Shown: positions 7,560-16,723, numbered from the stretch's first letter. The stretch: 64,000 nucleotides of DNA from Vibrio fluvialis (GCF_900460245.1 NZ_UHIP01000002.1:496001-560000), one strand, 5' to 3'. The notes: generated by a model from the letters alone, not told the origin. A program made the numbers and translations.

Positions 7560-8480
7560 ATGAATTACTTTAGTACGTTTTTGAAAGGCATGGCGATGGG
7601 CGCGGCGGATGTCGTTCCTGGTGTATCTGGCGGTACCATTGCTTTTATCACCGGCGTCTACGATACCCTGCTCGAAAGTATCCGTCGGGTAAACCCTAGC
7701 TTATTGCGTTTGTGGAAACGAGAAGGGTTTGCCGCAGCGTTTCGTCATATTAACGGCTGGTTTCTTATCGCTTTGTTCGGCGGCATCTTCACCAGCATTC
7801 TGACGCTGGCGAAACTGATTTCCTGGTTGCTCGTGACCCACCCGATTCCTATCTGGTCGTTCTTCTTTGGCCTGATACTGGTCTCGGTTTATCACGTACT
7901 CAAACAGATAGAGCAGAAAAGCTTATCGCGCTGGGCGCTGCTTCTGGTCGGAGTGGCCTTTGCCTATTCCATCACTGTCTTGAAACCACTCGAAATGGAG
8001 TTCACCAGCCTCAATGTGCTGATCGCGGGCGGTATTGCCATCTGCGCCATGATTCTGCCTGGCATTTCCGGCAGTTTCATTCTGCTGCTGATCGGTATGT
8101 ACACACCCGTTCTGGGCGCGGTAAAATCGCTTCAGGTCGACATTCTCAGCTTGTTCCTGCTTGGCTGTGTGATTGGTTTGCTGAGTTTCTCGCACGTATT
8201 GTCCTGGTTGCTCAAGCACTACCGCGATATTACGCTTTCCTTCCTGACCGGACTGATGCTGGGTACCCTGCCGAAGATCTGGCCATGGAAAGAGACCGTC
8301 AGTTGGCGTACCAACTCACATGGAGAACAGGTTCCGCTGCTGCAACACAACCTCAGCCCGCTTGATTTCGAGGCTATCACCTCACAACCGGCACAACTTG
8401 GTATCGCCATCGTACTGATGCTGTGTGCAATACTGCTGGTATTGGGGTTAGAAAAATTCGCTCAGACACACGACGTGTAA
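7560..8480 (+). CDS. popT: DUF368 polyprenyl-phosphate transporter PopT
   Basis: A 306-residue membrane protein of the DUF368 family. It shows the paired family signatures AADVVPGVSGGTIAFITGVY (about residues 16-35) and AMILPGISGSFILLLIGMY (about 162-180), one in each inverted half, and about eight to ten membrane segments. V. cholerae VCA0040 is the recalled counterpart, shown to recycle undecaprenyl phosphate across the inner membrane for cell-wall synthesis. ATG 7560 has AAGG upstream; in-frame codons back to 7410 run through the LuxO site region and are not credible coding sequence. The gene is divergent from qrr, and a terminator follows. Confidence 0.88.
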   Translation: MNYFSTFLKGMAMGAADVVPGVSGGTIAFITGVYDTLLESIRRVNPSLLRLWKREGFAAAFRHINGWFLIALFGGIFTSILTLAKLISWLLVTHPIPIWSFFFGLILVSVYHVLKQIEQKSLSRWALLLVGVAFAYSITVLKPLEMEFTSLNVLIAGGIAICAMILPGISGSFILLLIGMYTPVLGAVKSLQVDILSLFLLGCVIGLLSFSHVLSWLLKHYRDITLSFLTGLMLGTLPKIWPWKETVSWRTNSHGEQVPLLQHNLSPLDFEAITSQPAQLGIAIVLMLCAILLVLGLEKFAQTHDV

Positions 8481-8491
8481 CGCGTTAAAAC

Positions 8492-8529
8492 GCAAACAAA
8501 AGGTGGCTTTGGCCGCCTTTTTTGTTTGC
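8492..8529 (+). terminator. Intrinsic terminator after popT
   Basis: Long stem GCAAACAAAAGGTGGC/GCCGCCTTTTTTGTTTGC with one mismatch near the loop, and a T-run within the right arm. Confidence 0.8.
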
Positions 8530-8688
8530 TTGACTGCCAGCACAGTTTTCTCCTTCCTTTCCAGCCAGTTAAAGTGACCTATGCTACCATTCTCCTTTCT
8601 CCGTTGCCGGCCGGCAGCCCCTGCTCATCTCATGAAATGTCGCAGTGCTACCTTATTTCACGCAACGGATAGGCTATCAGGAAGGAAT

Positions 8689-9117
8689 ATGCGCAGAGTC
8701 GTTCGATTTGTTGTTGTGGTTATCGCTTTACTGGCGGGGTTCTTCGTCAATGATATTGTCCACTATTTTCAGAACCCAGCGCCAGCCAGAGCTCTTAATA
8801 GTTACTGCCACCTGTCCAGCCAAGCGTGTGAGCAGAATGGTGTCAGTATGACGCTGGCACAAGATACGGCTCATCCATTGGTTGCCACCCCACTTGATGT
8901 TCAATGGCCAGACAGCAAGGCCGATACACTGCTGCTGACGCTGGAAGGATTAGAGATGGACATGGGACAGGCGAAGTTTGTTCTGAAACGCTCAGCCAAC
9001 GGGCATTACGCCGCAGATTTGATGTTGCCGGTTTGCACCACCGACAGCATGACGTGGGTCGGAACATTGACGGATGGGAATAAAACAGTTTATCCCGCAA
9101 TAAGGATGCAAAGATGA
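8689..9117 (+). CDS. Membrane-anchored protein of a copper-delivery operon
   Basis: A 142-residue protein with one N-terminal membrane segment (FVVVVIALLAGFFVNDIV, about 5-22) and a periplasmic domain. It has four visible cysteines (CHLSSQAC, CEQNG region and MLPVCTTD) and a Met-containing stretch (LEMDMGQAKF). I do not recognise a named family. It opens a three-gene operon: its TGA overlaps the ATG of the SCO1 gene (ATGA), and PCuAC follows. That context and the Cys/Met content suggest a role in copper handling for cytochrome oxidase, as inference. The start is set by the GGAAGGA ribosome site just before ATG 8689. Confidence 0.75.
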   Translation: MRRVVRFVVVVIALLAGFFVNDIVHYFQNPAPARALNSYCHLSSQACEQNGVSMTLAQDTAHPLVATPLDVQWPDSKADTLLLTLEGLEMDMGQAKFVLKRSANGHYAADLMLPVCTTDSMTWVGTLTDGNKTVYPAIRMQR

Positions 9118-9710
9118 GTAAGAATTGGTCGTTGATTTTGGTGGTGGCGTTTGCCTTGGGATTTGGAGCGAAAACGTATTGGGATTCACAAAACCAACTT
9201 TCTGCCTCGCAGGACCCACAGACGGTCACTCTGTTCGGAGCCGACAATAAAGCGGTGAATATTTTCGATCCCAAAGACGATCGCATTCGCATTATCTATT
9301 TTGGTTTTACCCGCTGCCCGGATGTTTGCCCGACCTCACTCGCCATGCTGGCAGGGGCGTTAAATGAACTGGATGAAAAAACGCTGAGCCACCTGCGCCC
9401 GATGTTTGTTTCATTGGATCCTGAGCGCGACAACGCAGAGGCATCAGCCACATACGCCCACTATTTTCATCCGATGATTGAAGGTATGTCCGCACCGCTG
9501 GACGTAACAACTGCGCTGGCCCACCGCTACGGGGTGATTTTCAGAAAAACGGAATTGCCGAATTCAGAACTGAAATACACCTTGGACCATAGCTCCTATT
9601 TCTATTTTCTTAAGCCAGACGGTACCTTGATCACCAAAGTACCGCATACCCAAAACCCCGCACCGATCGTGGATGCGATTAAAAAAACAATAAATTCATC
9701 AGAAGGATAG
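9114..9710 (+). CDS. SCO1/SenC-family copper chaperone
   Basis: A 198-residue protein with an N-terminal membrane anchor (about 5-20) and a thioredoxin-like periplasmic domain. The copper-binding motif CPDVC (about residues 68-72, in FGFTRCPDVCPTSLAML) and the distal histidine in TLDHSSYFYFLKPDG (about 160) complete the Cys-Cys-His site of SCO proteins. It delivers or reduces Cu for the CuA centre of cytochrome oxidase. It overlaps the upstream gene by four bases and is four bases from the PCuAC gene, so the three are co-transcribed. Confidence 0.92.
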   Translation: MSKNWSLILVVAFALGFGAKTYWDSQNQLSASQDPQTVTLFGADNKAVNIFDPKDDRIRIIYFGFTRCPDVCPTSLAMLAGALNELDEKTLSHLRPMFVSLDPERDNAEASATYAHYFHPMIEGMSAPLDVTTALAHRYGVIFRKTELPNSELKYTLDHSSYFYFLKPDGTLITKVPHTQNPAPIVDAIKKTINSSEG

Positions 9711-9714
9711 TGAA

Positions 9715-10155
9715 ATGAAATTGAAGGCTCTGTGGTTAGCAGGATTGATGCTCAGTCCATTCAGTTATGCCCAAACGGACATCATGGCCCATCATCCGTA
9801 TGCTCGCGCAACACCACCCAATGCCCCGACCAGCGCGGTGTTTGCGGAACTGGTGAACAACAGCGACCACGATCGCTTTATCGTGGCAGCTTCCACTCCA
9901 GCGGCAGGCAAAGTTGAACTGCACGACGTTATCAAAGAGGGTGACGTGATGAAGATGCGTCAGGTCGAGGCGTTCACTATTCCGGCCAACGGCACTCTGG
10001 AGCTGAAACCTGGCAGTTTCCACATCATGCTGTTTGATCTCAAAATGCCTTTTCAGGAAGGCACACAGATCGATGTTCAACTGACGTTTAAAGATGGCGA
10101 GCAAGTCTCGTTTACAGCGCCGGTGAAAAAGGTCATGAAAGGCATGCAACACTGA
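9715..10155 (+). CDS. Periplasmic copper chaperone PCuAC
   Basis: A 146-residue protein with a cleavable signal peptide (MKLKALWLAGLMLSPFSYA) and the PCuAC (DUF461) domain. The metal ligands of the family motif are visible: H in VELHDVIKEG, Met in DVMKMRQVE, then His and Met in PGSFHIMLFDLK, matching the HxnMx10Mx21HxM pattern in outline. It binds Cu(I) in the periplasm and passes it to oxidase assembly with SCO1, the gene just upstream. A hairpin terminator follows at 10205. Confidence 0.92.
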   Translation: MKLKALWLAGLMLSPFSYAQTDIMAHHPYARATPPNAPTSAVFAELVNNSDHDRFIVAASTPAAGKVELHDVIKEGDVMKMRQVEAFTIPANGTLELKPGSFHIMLFDLKMPFQEGTQIDVQLTFKDGEQVSFTAPVKKVMKGMQH

Positions 10156-10204
10156 TCACTCAGTTTGTACATATCGAGTGGCGAATGTGACTCGATCCGG
10201 CAAA

Positions 10205-10228
10205 AAGAGGTGGGCAAATCCACCTCTT
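10205..10228 (+). terminator. Hairpin terminator of the copper operon
   Basis: Perfect 9-bp stem AAGAGGTGG/CCACCTCTT with loop GCAAAT. The following tract (CTGCTATTAT) is only moderately T-rich. Confidence 0.6.
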
Positions 10229-10277
10229 CTGCTATTATGAAACCGCATTAACAAAAAACTAATCTCTGGAGGATTTT

Positions 10278-10325
10278 ATGATTGTACTTACTCACCACCG
10301 CGCAAATTCAGTGAAGAAAGCATAA
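10278..10325 (+). CDS. Possible 15-residue leader peptide upstream of rsgA
   Basis: ATG 10278 follows a near-perfect ribosome site (TGGAGG, six bases before) and opens a 15-codon frame, MIVLTHHRANSVKKA, ending TAA. About 30 bases downstream a GC stem CCCGGT/ACCGGG (10358-10376) precedes the rsgA start. The strong ribosome site on so short a frame suggests a translated leader or attenuator, but no known leader peptide is recognised. It could be chance. Confidence 0.35.
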   Translation: MIVLTHHRANSVKKA

Positions 10326-10357
10326 CCCAAAATTTCACCTTTCCTTCCCTAGAATTG

Positions 10358-10376
10358 CCCGGTGTTCTCAACCGGG
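10358..10376 (+). promoter_or_regulatory. Hairpin in the rsgA leader
   Basis: Stem CCCGGT/ACCGGG with a 7-base loop, lying between the short leader frame and the rsgA start, with no T-run after it. Possible regulatory structure. Confidence 0.3.
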
Positions 10377-10455
10377 GTCACATCACACAATTTAGACCCT
10401 AGCCATATTTTAATGCGTTCAAGACAGCGTGATTACGCATGTCTGGGGTAAACCA

Positions 10456-11499
10456 ATGAGTTTAACAGATACACACACTCTCTCACTGCCACAGTTAGGG
10501 TGGCGACCTGTATTTCAACAACAGCTTAGCTTAGAAGACATGGAGCACAACGCTCTGGCCCGAGTTGCTGCGCACCATCGCAGTGGCTACGTCTGTTGGA
10601 GCGAACAGGGAGAATTTCATCTCGACATTCACGCCAAATTACCCGCGATGACTGTCGGAGACTGGATTGTTATCGATCACAGCCAGCAGTTTGTGCGCCT
10701 ATTGGATAGACAATCTCTGTTCAGCCGCAAAGCAGCAGGCAATCGCGCCTATGAGCAGTTGATTGCGGCAAACGTCGATACTGTCTTCATCGTTTCGTCT
10801 CTCAATCAGGACTTCAATCTCAGTCGCATCGAACGTTATCTGGCGCTGGCGCGAGAAGCTCAGGTCGAGCCTGTCATCGTGTTGTCCAAAGCCGATCTGT
10901 GCGATGACGCGGAAGACAAACGCCGTCAGGTGCAAGATCTCAGCCCCTTATTGAGTGTTGAAACCATCAACGCGCTCAATAATGAAAGCTGTCAGGTGCT
11001 GCACTCGTGGTGCAAAATCGGCCGCACTATCGCGGTGATGGGCTCGTCCGGCGTAGGGAAATCGACGTTGGTCAACACACTGATGGGTGAGCAGGTTCAA
11101 GAGACCGGAGGCATTCGCGAGCAAGACAGTAAAGGACGTCATACGACAACGGCCCGCTTCCTGTTGCCGATGCCAAGCGGCGCTTTATTGCTCGACACAC
11201 CGGGAATGCGTGAACTGCAAATCGCCGATTGTGAACACGGTGTTGCACAAACGTTTGCTGATGTGGAGTCGCTGGCGCAGCAATGTCGCTTCAGTGATTG
11301 TCGCCATCAATCGGAGCCAGGCTGCGCGGTGAATCGCGCCGTAGAGAGCGGGGAGCTGGATGCGAGACGATTGAAGAATTACCAGAAATTACTTGCAGAA
11401 CAGCTATATAACAGTGAAACCATCGCCGAACGCCACGCCAGACATCGGCGCTTCAGCAAAATGGTACGTAATGCACAGAACGTCATCAAACAACCATAA
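10456..11499 (+). CDS. rsgA: RsgA-family ribosome-assembly GTPase
   Basis: A 347-residue circularly permuted GTPase. An N-terminal OB-fold region is followed by G4 (VLSKADL), then G1/P-loop ([12 protein letters not shown]), G3 (DTPGM) and the C-terminal zinc knuckle [14 protein letters not shown]. RsgA releases maturation factors from the 30S subunit. Vibrios often carry two copies, and this second-chromosome copy is probably the accessory one (recalled, not shown here). ATG 10456 gives the usual N-terminus; an in-frame GTG lies at 10429. Monocistronic, with a perfect palindromic terminator after it. Confidence 0.88.
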   Translation: MSLTDTHTLSLPQLGWRPVFQQQLSLEDMEHNALARVAAHHRSGYVCWSEQGEFHLDIHAKLPAMTVGDWIVIDHSQQFVRLLDRQSLFSRKAAGNRAYEQLIAANVDTVFIVSSLNQDFNLSRIERYLALAREAQVEPVIVLSKADLCDDAEDKRRQVQDLSPLLSVETINALNNESCQVLHSWCKIGRTIAVMGSSGVGKSTLVNTLMGEQVQETGGIREQDSKGRHTTTARFLLPMPSGALLLDTPGMRELQIADCEHGVAQTFADVESLAQQCRFSDCRHQSEPGCAVNRAVESGELDARRLKNYQKLLAEQLYNSETIAERHARHRRFSKMVRNAQNVIKQP

Positions 11500-11518
11500 A
11501 GCCTGATGACCACACAAC

Positions 11519-11540
11519 AGAGGGTGAAATTTCACCCTCT
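11519..11540 (+). terminator. Hairpin after rsgA
   Basis: 22-bp perfect inverted repeat centred on GAAATTTC with arms AGAGGGTG/CACCCTCT, followed by GCTTTC. The T-run is weak. Confidence 0.6.
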
Positions 11541-11734
11541 GCTTTCAACCAAACATCTACAAATAATTAACAAACAACCTAAAATGTGTTGCATTTCAAC
11601 ATGATTGGTAATTTTTTGTTCTAACTATCAATTAATCCTAGACACATTATCCCGTGACGTTAATATTGGCTACCTTCAGTGGTATCCACTGAAATAACTA
11701 CAAATCAAACCATATATTCATCGCAGGGATAACT

Positions 11735-12952
11735 ATGCAAAGCAACAACATTTTTGCCCGTTTTGCTCGTGGTAACCTCGTGCTGCAAATTCTGGCAGGT
11801 ATCATTTTTGGTGTCGTGCTGGCCGTTGCCGCTCCGGATACTGCGCAAAGTGCAGGGCTACTCGGAAGCCTTTTCGTCGGTGCTCTGAAAGCCGTAGCAC
11901 CCATTCTGGTCTTTATTCTGGTTGCCGCATCTATCGCCAACCAAAAGAAAAACCAACACACCTACATGCGTCCTATCGTCGTGCTATACCTTTTCGGCAC
12001 TTTTACCGCGGCACTGACAGCAGTGGTTCTGAGCTTCATGTTCCCAACCACATTGACACTGGTTGCTGGCGCGGAAGGTGCAACTCCTCCTCAAGGCATT
12101 ACGGAAGTTCTGCAAACACTGCTGTTCAAATTGGTGGATAACCCAGTCAACGCACTGATGTCAGCCAACTACATCGGCATCCTGGCTTGGGCTGTCGGCC
12201 TCGGTCTGGCACTGCACCATGCATCGGCAACCACCAAAGCGGTTTTCGAAGATCTGAGCCACGGCGTGTCGCAAATCGTGCGCTTCATCATCCGTCTGGC
12301 CCCATTTGGTATCTTCGGTCTGGTGGCGTCTACCTTTGCAACGACTGGTTTTGGCGCGCTGGCTGGCTATGCACAGCTGCTGGCAGTACTGCTGGGCGCA
12401 ATGGCGATCATCGCACTGGTGGTAAACCCGCTGATTGTGTACGTAAAAACCCGCGCTAACCCATACCCGCTGGTATTCCAATGTCTGCGTGAAAGTGGTG
12501 TCACCGCGTTCTTTACCCGTTCAAGTGCAGCCAACATTCCCGTGAACATGGCACTGTGTGAAAAGCTGAAACTGGATGAAGATACTTACTCAGTATCGAT
12601 TCCACTAGGCGCAACCATCAACATGGCTGGTGCAGCAATTACCATCACAGTACTGACTCTGGCTGCGGTACACACCATGGGTATTGAGGTTGACCTGATG
12701 ACGGCGCTGCTACTGAGCGTGGTGGCTGCGGTCTCGGCTTGTGGCGCATCAGGCGTTGCGGGTGGTTCACTGCTGCTGATTCCACTGGCTTGTGGCCTGT
12801 TCGGTATCTCAAACGATGTGGCGATGCAGGTTGTTGCGGTAGGCTTTATCATTGGCGTGATTCAGGACTCAGCAGAAACTGCTCTGAACAGCTCAACAGA
12901 CGTAGTTTTCACGGCAGCCGTTTGCCAGTCAGAACACAAACCTTCTGCTTAA
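11735..12952 (+). CDS. sstT: Sodium/serine-threonine symporter SstT
   Basis: A 405-residue inner-membrane protein of the dicarboxylate/amino acid:cation symporter family. Hallmarks are the serine-rich re-entrant loop [20 protein letters not shown] (HP1-like), [17 protein letters not shown] (TM7/NMxG region) and [19 protein letters not shown] (HP2-like). These match SstT, which imports serine and threonine with Na+; family length is about 410. ATG 11735 has AGGGA upstream. The 235-base upstream region holds only the rsgA hairpin and presumed promoter; I saw no other gene there. Confidence 0.92.
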   Translation: MQSNNIFARFARGNLVLQILAGIIFGVVLAVAAPDTAQSAGLLGSLFVGALKAVAPILVFILVAASIANQKKNQHTYMRPIVVLYLFGTFTAALTAVVLSFMFPTTLTLVAGAEGATPPQGITEVLQTLLFKLVDNPVNALMSANYIGILAWAVGLGLALHHASATTKAVFEDLSHGVSQIVRFIIRLAPFGIFGLVASTFATTGFGALAGYAQLLAVLLGAMAIIALVVNPLIVYVKTRANPYPLVFQCLRESGVTAFFTRSSAANIPVNMALCEKLKLDEDTYSVSIPLGATINMAGAAITITVLTLAAVHTMGIEVDLMTALLLSVVAAVSACGASGVAGGSLLLIPLACGLFGISNDVAMQVVAVGFIIGVIQDSAETALNSSTDVVFTAAVCQSEHKPSA

Positions 12953-12969
12953 TCTGTTACACAGATTGT

Positions 12970-12999
12970 AAAAAGCCCCGACCAGTCGGGGCTTTTTTT
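12970..12999. terminator. Bidirectional intrinsic terminator
   Basis: Stem AGCCCCGAC/GTCGGGGCT with an A-run before and a T-run after, between convergent sstT and the Sel1-repeat gene. Confidence 0.85.
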
Positions 13000-13012
13000 A
13001 TTGTCGCGATTC

Positions 13013-14182
13013 TCAGAATTTATCCATCGACGTCTGAGAGAAGTTCAGCGCCGAAGGCTGCTCTTCTGCGGGAGTCTCCGCTGCGGAGGTGTCATCAAAC
13101 AGCGAACCATCTAGTTCATCAAGCAGCGTGTCACTTACATTGTCCGCAATGCCCTCATCATCCATCGCTTCGCCTTTCTTCGGCACCGGAATCCCGCGTT
13201 TATACAGTTTGTTCAGAGCACGAATGATAGAATGCTTGCTAACCGTACCTGAGCTGATTTTCTTCTGCAGCGGTTTGGACAGCGATTGCAGGCCAACCAC
13301 AGAATCCACACCAATACGGCCACCCACCTGATCGCGCAGCGATTTCGCTGGCTCGTAACCAAAAAAGGCGGACAGAAACAGCCAGATATAAGCGATGGCA
13401 TTGCCGTTTGCACCGCGATCAATCCAGGCTTGACCAGCATGATACATGGCTTCGGCGTGCCCTTTTTCACTGGCACGCTCTAACCAGTAAACCCCTTTCT
13501 GAAAGTCTGCTGCAATGCCGATACCTTTGATGTAGTTGATACCGAGTTTCATCATCCCTTCCAGGCTGTTGAGTTTGGCTGCTTTTGAATACCAGTAGGT
13601 GGAATCACCCGGCGCAGGGGCGATGTTGTCTTTTGATACACACCAGTCGCCCATAAACAGAATCGCATCAATGTACTGATCTTCAGCTGCGTCCTGAATC
13701 ATAGCAATGCCTTTTGACACATCCACTTCGACGCCACGGCCATGCACCAGCGCTCGGCCGGTTTCATATTTAGCCCCCAGATCGCCTTCCTGACCACGAA
13801 TGTAGTTTTGCCAGAACTTGGCTTTTTCTTTGAGGATGTAGTCATCACGGATGCGCTGGCAAATGCGGACAATACCGTACATACCGGTGATGTTTTCGTT
13901 GTGTGCGGCCTTTTCATACCAGAACAGCGCTTCGCGCAAGTTGGAGCGTTCCGCTTCTTTCGCCAGATACAACATGGTAGGAACATGACCAGATTCGGCC
14001 TTATACAGACGTTCTTTGCGCTCCTCGTCACGCTGACGTTCCAGCGCTTTACGATAGGCTTCCTCACGGGCTTTCTTTTCCGCTTCCAGACGCTTTTTGC
14101 GAATAGACAGCGAAATCATCCACACAAATATCAATATCAGTGACAGGCCCGTCGCGCCAATCGCAATCCCAATGGTATTCAT
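13013..14182 (-). CDS. Membrane-anchored Sel1-repeat (TPR-like) protein
   Basis: A 389-residue protein. One N-terminal membrane segment (IAIGATGLSLILIFVWMISL, about 5-24) is followed by a highly charged coiled coil (about 28-60) and then Sel1-like repeats. The repeats appear as AEERSNLREALFWYEKAAHNENITGMYGI-type units, including GIAMIQDAAEDQYIDA, STYWYSKAAKLNSLEGMMKLG and GVYWLERASEKGHAEAMYHAG. The C-terminus is acidic and disordered-looking. Such repeats are protein-binding scaffolds; no enzymatic activity is expected. It stands alone between terminators, and its partner is unknown. Confidence 0.8.
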   Translation of the reverse strand: MNTIGIAIGATGLSLILIFVWMISLSIRKKRLEAEKKAREEAYRKALERQRDEERKERLYKAESGHVPTMLYLAKEAERSNLREALFWYEKAAHNENITGMYGIVRICQRIRDDYILKEKAKFWQNYIRGQEGDLGAKYETGRALVHGRGVEVDVSKGIAMIQDAAEDQYIDAILFMGDWCVSKDNIAPAPGDSTYWYSKAAKLNSLEGMMKLGINYIKGIGIAADFQKGVYWLERASEKGHAEAMYHAGQAWIDRGANGNAIAYIWLFLSAFFGYEPAKSLRDQVGGRIGVDSVVGLQSLSKPLQKKISSGTVSKHSIIRALNKLYKRGIPVPKKGEAMDDEGIADNVSDTLLDELDGSLFDDTSAAETPAEEQPSALNFSQTSMDKF

Positions 14183-14280
14183 CTAATAATGTTCTTAACT
14201 CAGTCTTTGGTACTGTATCGGCGCGAGAAGCAAAAACTTAATTCCAGCGTGGCGTTACAGTGTGTTCCGATAAAAACAAT

Positions 14281-14310
14281 AGTACCGCACTCCAGACGAA
14301 GTGCGGTACT
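14281..14310 (-). terminator. Intrinsic terminator of the lamB-malM unit
   Basis: Perfect 10-bp arms AGTACCGCAC/GTGCGGTACT. On the minus strand ATTGTTTTTA follows, so it terminates leftward transcription from malM. Confidence 0.75.
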
Positions 14311-14374
14311 AGCAAAGTAAATAGCAATGAGAATTGTGGTCAGTCGCGCGTTTCAGGCCGCGCACTCACCGAGT

Positions 14375-15217
14375 TTATTGCGCCGATTTGCGGTTCACCG
14401 CTTTGACAAACACTTCTTGCGCACCTTCAATACCCAGTGCTTTCGCTTCATCCAGCAGGCTCAGCGCTTTAGGGATATCGTTCGCTTCCACCGCCTTTTC
14501 GATGGTCGAGAAGTAGTACGCCTGAGTATCAGGCTGCACCACGATTTGTGCCTTCGCCTGATCGCTGGAAGTTGCGTTGGCTGGCGATTCTAAGCGGGTG
14601 AAACCGAGCAGACCCGGGCCCGCAACATCCAGTTCCAGCGTTCCTGTCAGACTGTGTGGGACCGCAATGTCTTTCAGCTCTGGCATGTAGTTGCCACGCG
14701 CTTCGGCGTCAATACGTCCCGGATGCGCCACGTAAGTCACGTCTTTGAGATCCGACTCCTTGGTGTAGACGACCACATACAGATTCTGATACCCCTGAGG
14801 CGGGTAGAAATCCAGCTCCGCAACCAGACGGTTACCCAAGTTCAGGCGCGGCTTGCGGTATTCAAACACTGAGTCGTCGTAGCTTTCCACGACTTTGCCT
14901 TGTTGGTCGGTGATCATCACATGTGGGAAAAACACCGAATCTTTAATTTCACTGGTGATCGTCAGCGACATCTGGCCGCGGTTAGCCGGGATTTCAAATA
15001 CCGCAACCGGGCTCGAAATCTGTTCATTGCGCAGATACTGAGTCGACGGAGTGATCGAAATTTTGGTGGTACTGGGGAATTTAACTTTGGTCGCTTGAAG
15101 CTGGGAGATTACACTGAATGCTTGCGCAGAGGTTGATTGTGGTTGTTCAACCACCGTTGCTGACTGGCAGCCTGTCAGCGCGATACATCCGCCCAAAAGT
15201 AATGCTCGAAGATACAT
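14375..15217 (-). CDS. malM: Maltose-operon lipoprotein MalM
   Basis: A 280-residue protein with a lipoprotein signal (LLLGGCIALTGC, lipobox LTGC, Cys about residue 17) and the MalM domain. It follows lamB on the same strand, the usual malM position. MalM is a periplasmic, lipid-anchored protein of the maltose regulon; a chaperone or starch-binding role with the maltoporin has been proposed, but its function is not settled. A terminator lies between lamB and malM, so malM probably receives read-through or a weaker supply of transcript. Confidence 0.88.
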   Translation of the reverse strand: MYLRALLLGGCIALTGCQSATVVEQPQSTSAQAFSVISQLQATKVKFPSTTKISITPSTQYLRNEQISSPVAVFEIPANRGQMSLTITSEIKDSVFFPHVMITDQQGKVVESYDDSVFEYRKPRLNLGNRLVAELDFYPPQGYQNLYVVVYTKESDLKDVTYVAHPGRIDAEARGNYMPELKDIAVPHSLTGTLELDVAGPGLLGFTRLESPANATSSDQAKAQIVVQPDTQAYYFSTIEKAVEANDIPKALSLLDEAKALGIEGAQEVFVKAVNRKSAQ

Positions 15218-15262
15218 ACTCTTCTCCTGTTTTTATTTTTTTAAAGGCTCTCATAAACCCTT

Positions 15263-15292
15263 AAAAAAATAGCCGACCTAAGTCGGCTATTT
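15263..15292 (-). terminator. Intrinsic terminator between lamB and malM
   Basis: Stem AATAGCCGAC/GTCGGCTATT, followed on the minus strand by a T-run. It should lower malM expression relative to lamB. Confidence 0.8.
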
Positions 15293-15330
15293 GAATATGG
15301 ACTTAAATTTTTCTAGGACTTAGTGGCAGA

Positions 15331-16521
15331 TTACCACCAAGCTTCGACTTGAACACCTACAACAAAGTCTGAATCGCCTTTGTCGCCGAACGTGGTGCCT
15401 TCGTCATCAGTGATGTATGAACCGTATACGCGCAGCTCAGGACGAGACCAGAAGCTGTCACCCATTGCCCATGCCTGAGCTACAGTAAACTTGCTACCGC
15501 CAGTCTTAGTTGTGGTGCCAGAGATCTTCTCTTCACCGTAAGAGTAGCCAGCTTCACCGATAGTACGCATGGTGTCATTCCATTTGTACATTGGGCGAAC
15601 TACAGCAGTAAAGATGTCAGATGTGCCTTCGCCGTTAGAGATATCTTCACCGTGGTGGAATGAAACCTGGTGACCCATTTCCCATTTCTCGCCAAATTTA
15701 ACCACACCCCAGTTGATTAGGCGGTAACCCACTGCATCGTTGTACTCAGAAGTACCACGAGAATACCATGCACCAGAACCGAAGTTCGCTACTTGGTTAC
15801 CGTAACCCGCTGTACCAACCTGGAATACAGTTTGGTTGAAGCCGTTGCTCAGACCTTGGTGCAGAATCGCACTGGTCATCACGCCGTCATCTGCGGCTTC
15901 ATTCTGAGAATCTTTTTCTGTTGCGAAGTTGTACGCAACAGCCAGTTCCAGAGAAGCGTTATTCCACAGTGGGATGTTCGCCAGACGTGCATCAAAGATG
16001 TAGCCCGCTGAAGCATCCGTTTCGCCATCTTGCATCAGCGCCACAGACAGCTTTTGGTTGCCCAGAGAAACGTTTTCGATACCACCACCAGTACCAGAAG
16101 TGTTCAGGAAGTAAAAGTCAGTGATGTGGATATCTTTACGTTGGTAGTAGCGTTTACCCGCCCACATTACCGCGTCTGGGTCTGAAGCGAACAGGCCTTT
16201 AGCTTGAACGTTGAACTGAGCGACGTTTACTGCGTTGTCAGATTCCCAACCAGATTTACCGTCGTCACCTTTCGCCAGCATGGAATCCACTTTCCAGGTT
16301 TGCTCGCCAGTTTTCAGCTCTTGAGAGAAACCGAACTCGTAGTAGTTGTCGTTTTCGTTACCTAGACGACCGATTCGGTTTACCATGAATTTGTAGTCAC
16401 CTTCACCATTGCCACTGATACCAGTACCAGCGCGGAAGTAACCGTTGAAGTCCACTGCGAATGCAGAGCCCGCTGCAAGAGTAGCAGCAACTGCGGCAGC
16501 AATTACACTTACTTTTTTCAT
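15331..16521 (-). CDS. lamB: Maltoporin LamB
   Basis: A 396-residue outer-membrane porin with signal peptide MKKVSVIAAAVAATLAAGSAFA and mature start VDFNGYFRAGTGISGNGEG, typical of LamB. The sequence alternates aromatic and polar residues as in an 18-strand barrel and ends with the aromatic-terminated motif VGVQVEAWW. It passes maltose and maltodextrins across the outer membrane. ATG 16521 is chosen because the upstream ATGGAG at 16533 supplies the GGAG ribosome site. MalT-like boxes lie upstream, and glgX is divergent. Confidence 0.92.
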   Translation of the reverse strand: MKKVSVIAAAVAATLAAGSAFAVDFNGYFRAGTGISGNGEGDYKFMVNRIGRLGNENDNYYEFGFSQELKTGEQTWKVDSMLAKGDDGKSGWESDNAVNVAQFNVQAKGLFASDPDAVMWAGKRYYQRKDIHITDFYFLNTSGTGGGIENVSLGNQKLSVALMQDGETDASAGYIFDARLANIPLWNNASLELAVAYNFATEKDSQNEAADDGVMTSAILHQGLSNGFNQTVFQVGTAGYGNQVANFGSGAWYSRGTSEYNDAVGYRLINWGVVKFGEKWEMGHQVSFHHGEDISNGEGTSDIFTAVVRPMYKWNDTMRTIGEAGYSYGEEKISGTTTKTGGSKFTVAQAWAMGDSFWSRPELRVYGSYITDDEGTTFGDKGDSDFVVGVQVEAWW

Positions 16522-16700
16522 TGTTAACTCCATTTAGGGTCTTTTCTTATTTAAATTTTTACTTCTAATCTCTCAGCTCACCTTTGCTGGTCCCTCTAAA
16601 GGCAGAAAAGAGGTCACATCGAAAAAGAGAGGCAAGATGGGACGAATCCCCAGTCGTTTCAACTGATGAAAAGATTACTAAAGGCGCATAGGGGTGGCTT

Positions 16701-16710
16701 CCTCCGCCCC
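16701..16710 (-). promoter_or_regulatory. MalT-like box
   Basis: Minus strand GGGGCGGAGG, 9 of 10 with the MalT box GGGGA(T/G)GAGG. It lies in the lamB/glgX divergent region. Confidence 0.6.
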
Positions 16711-16723
16711 CGATATATTTAGG

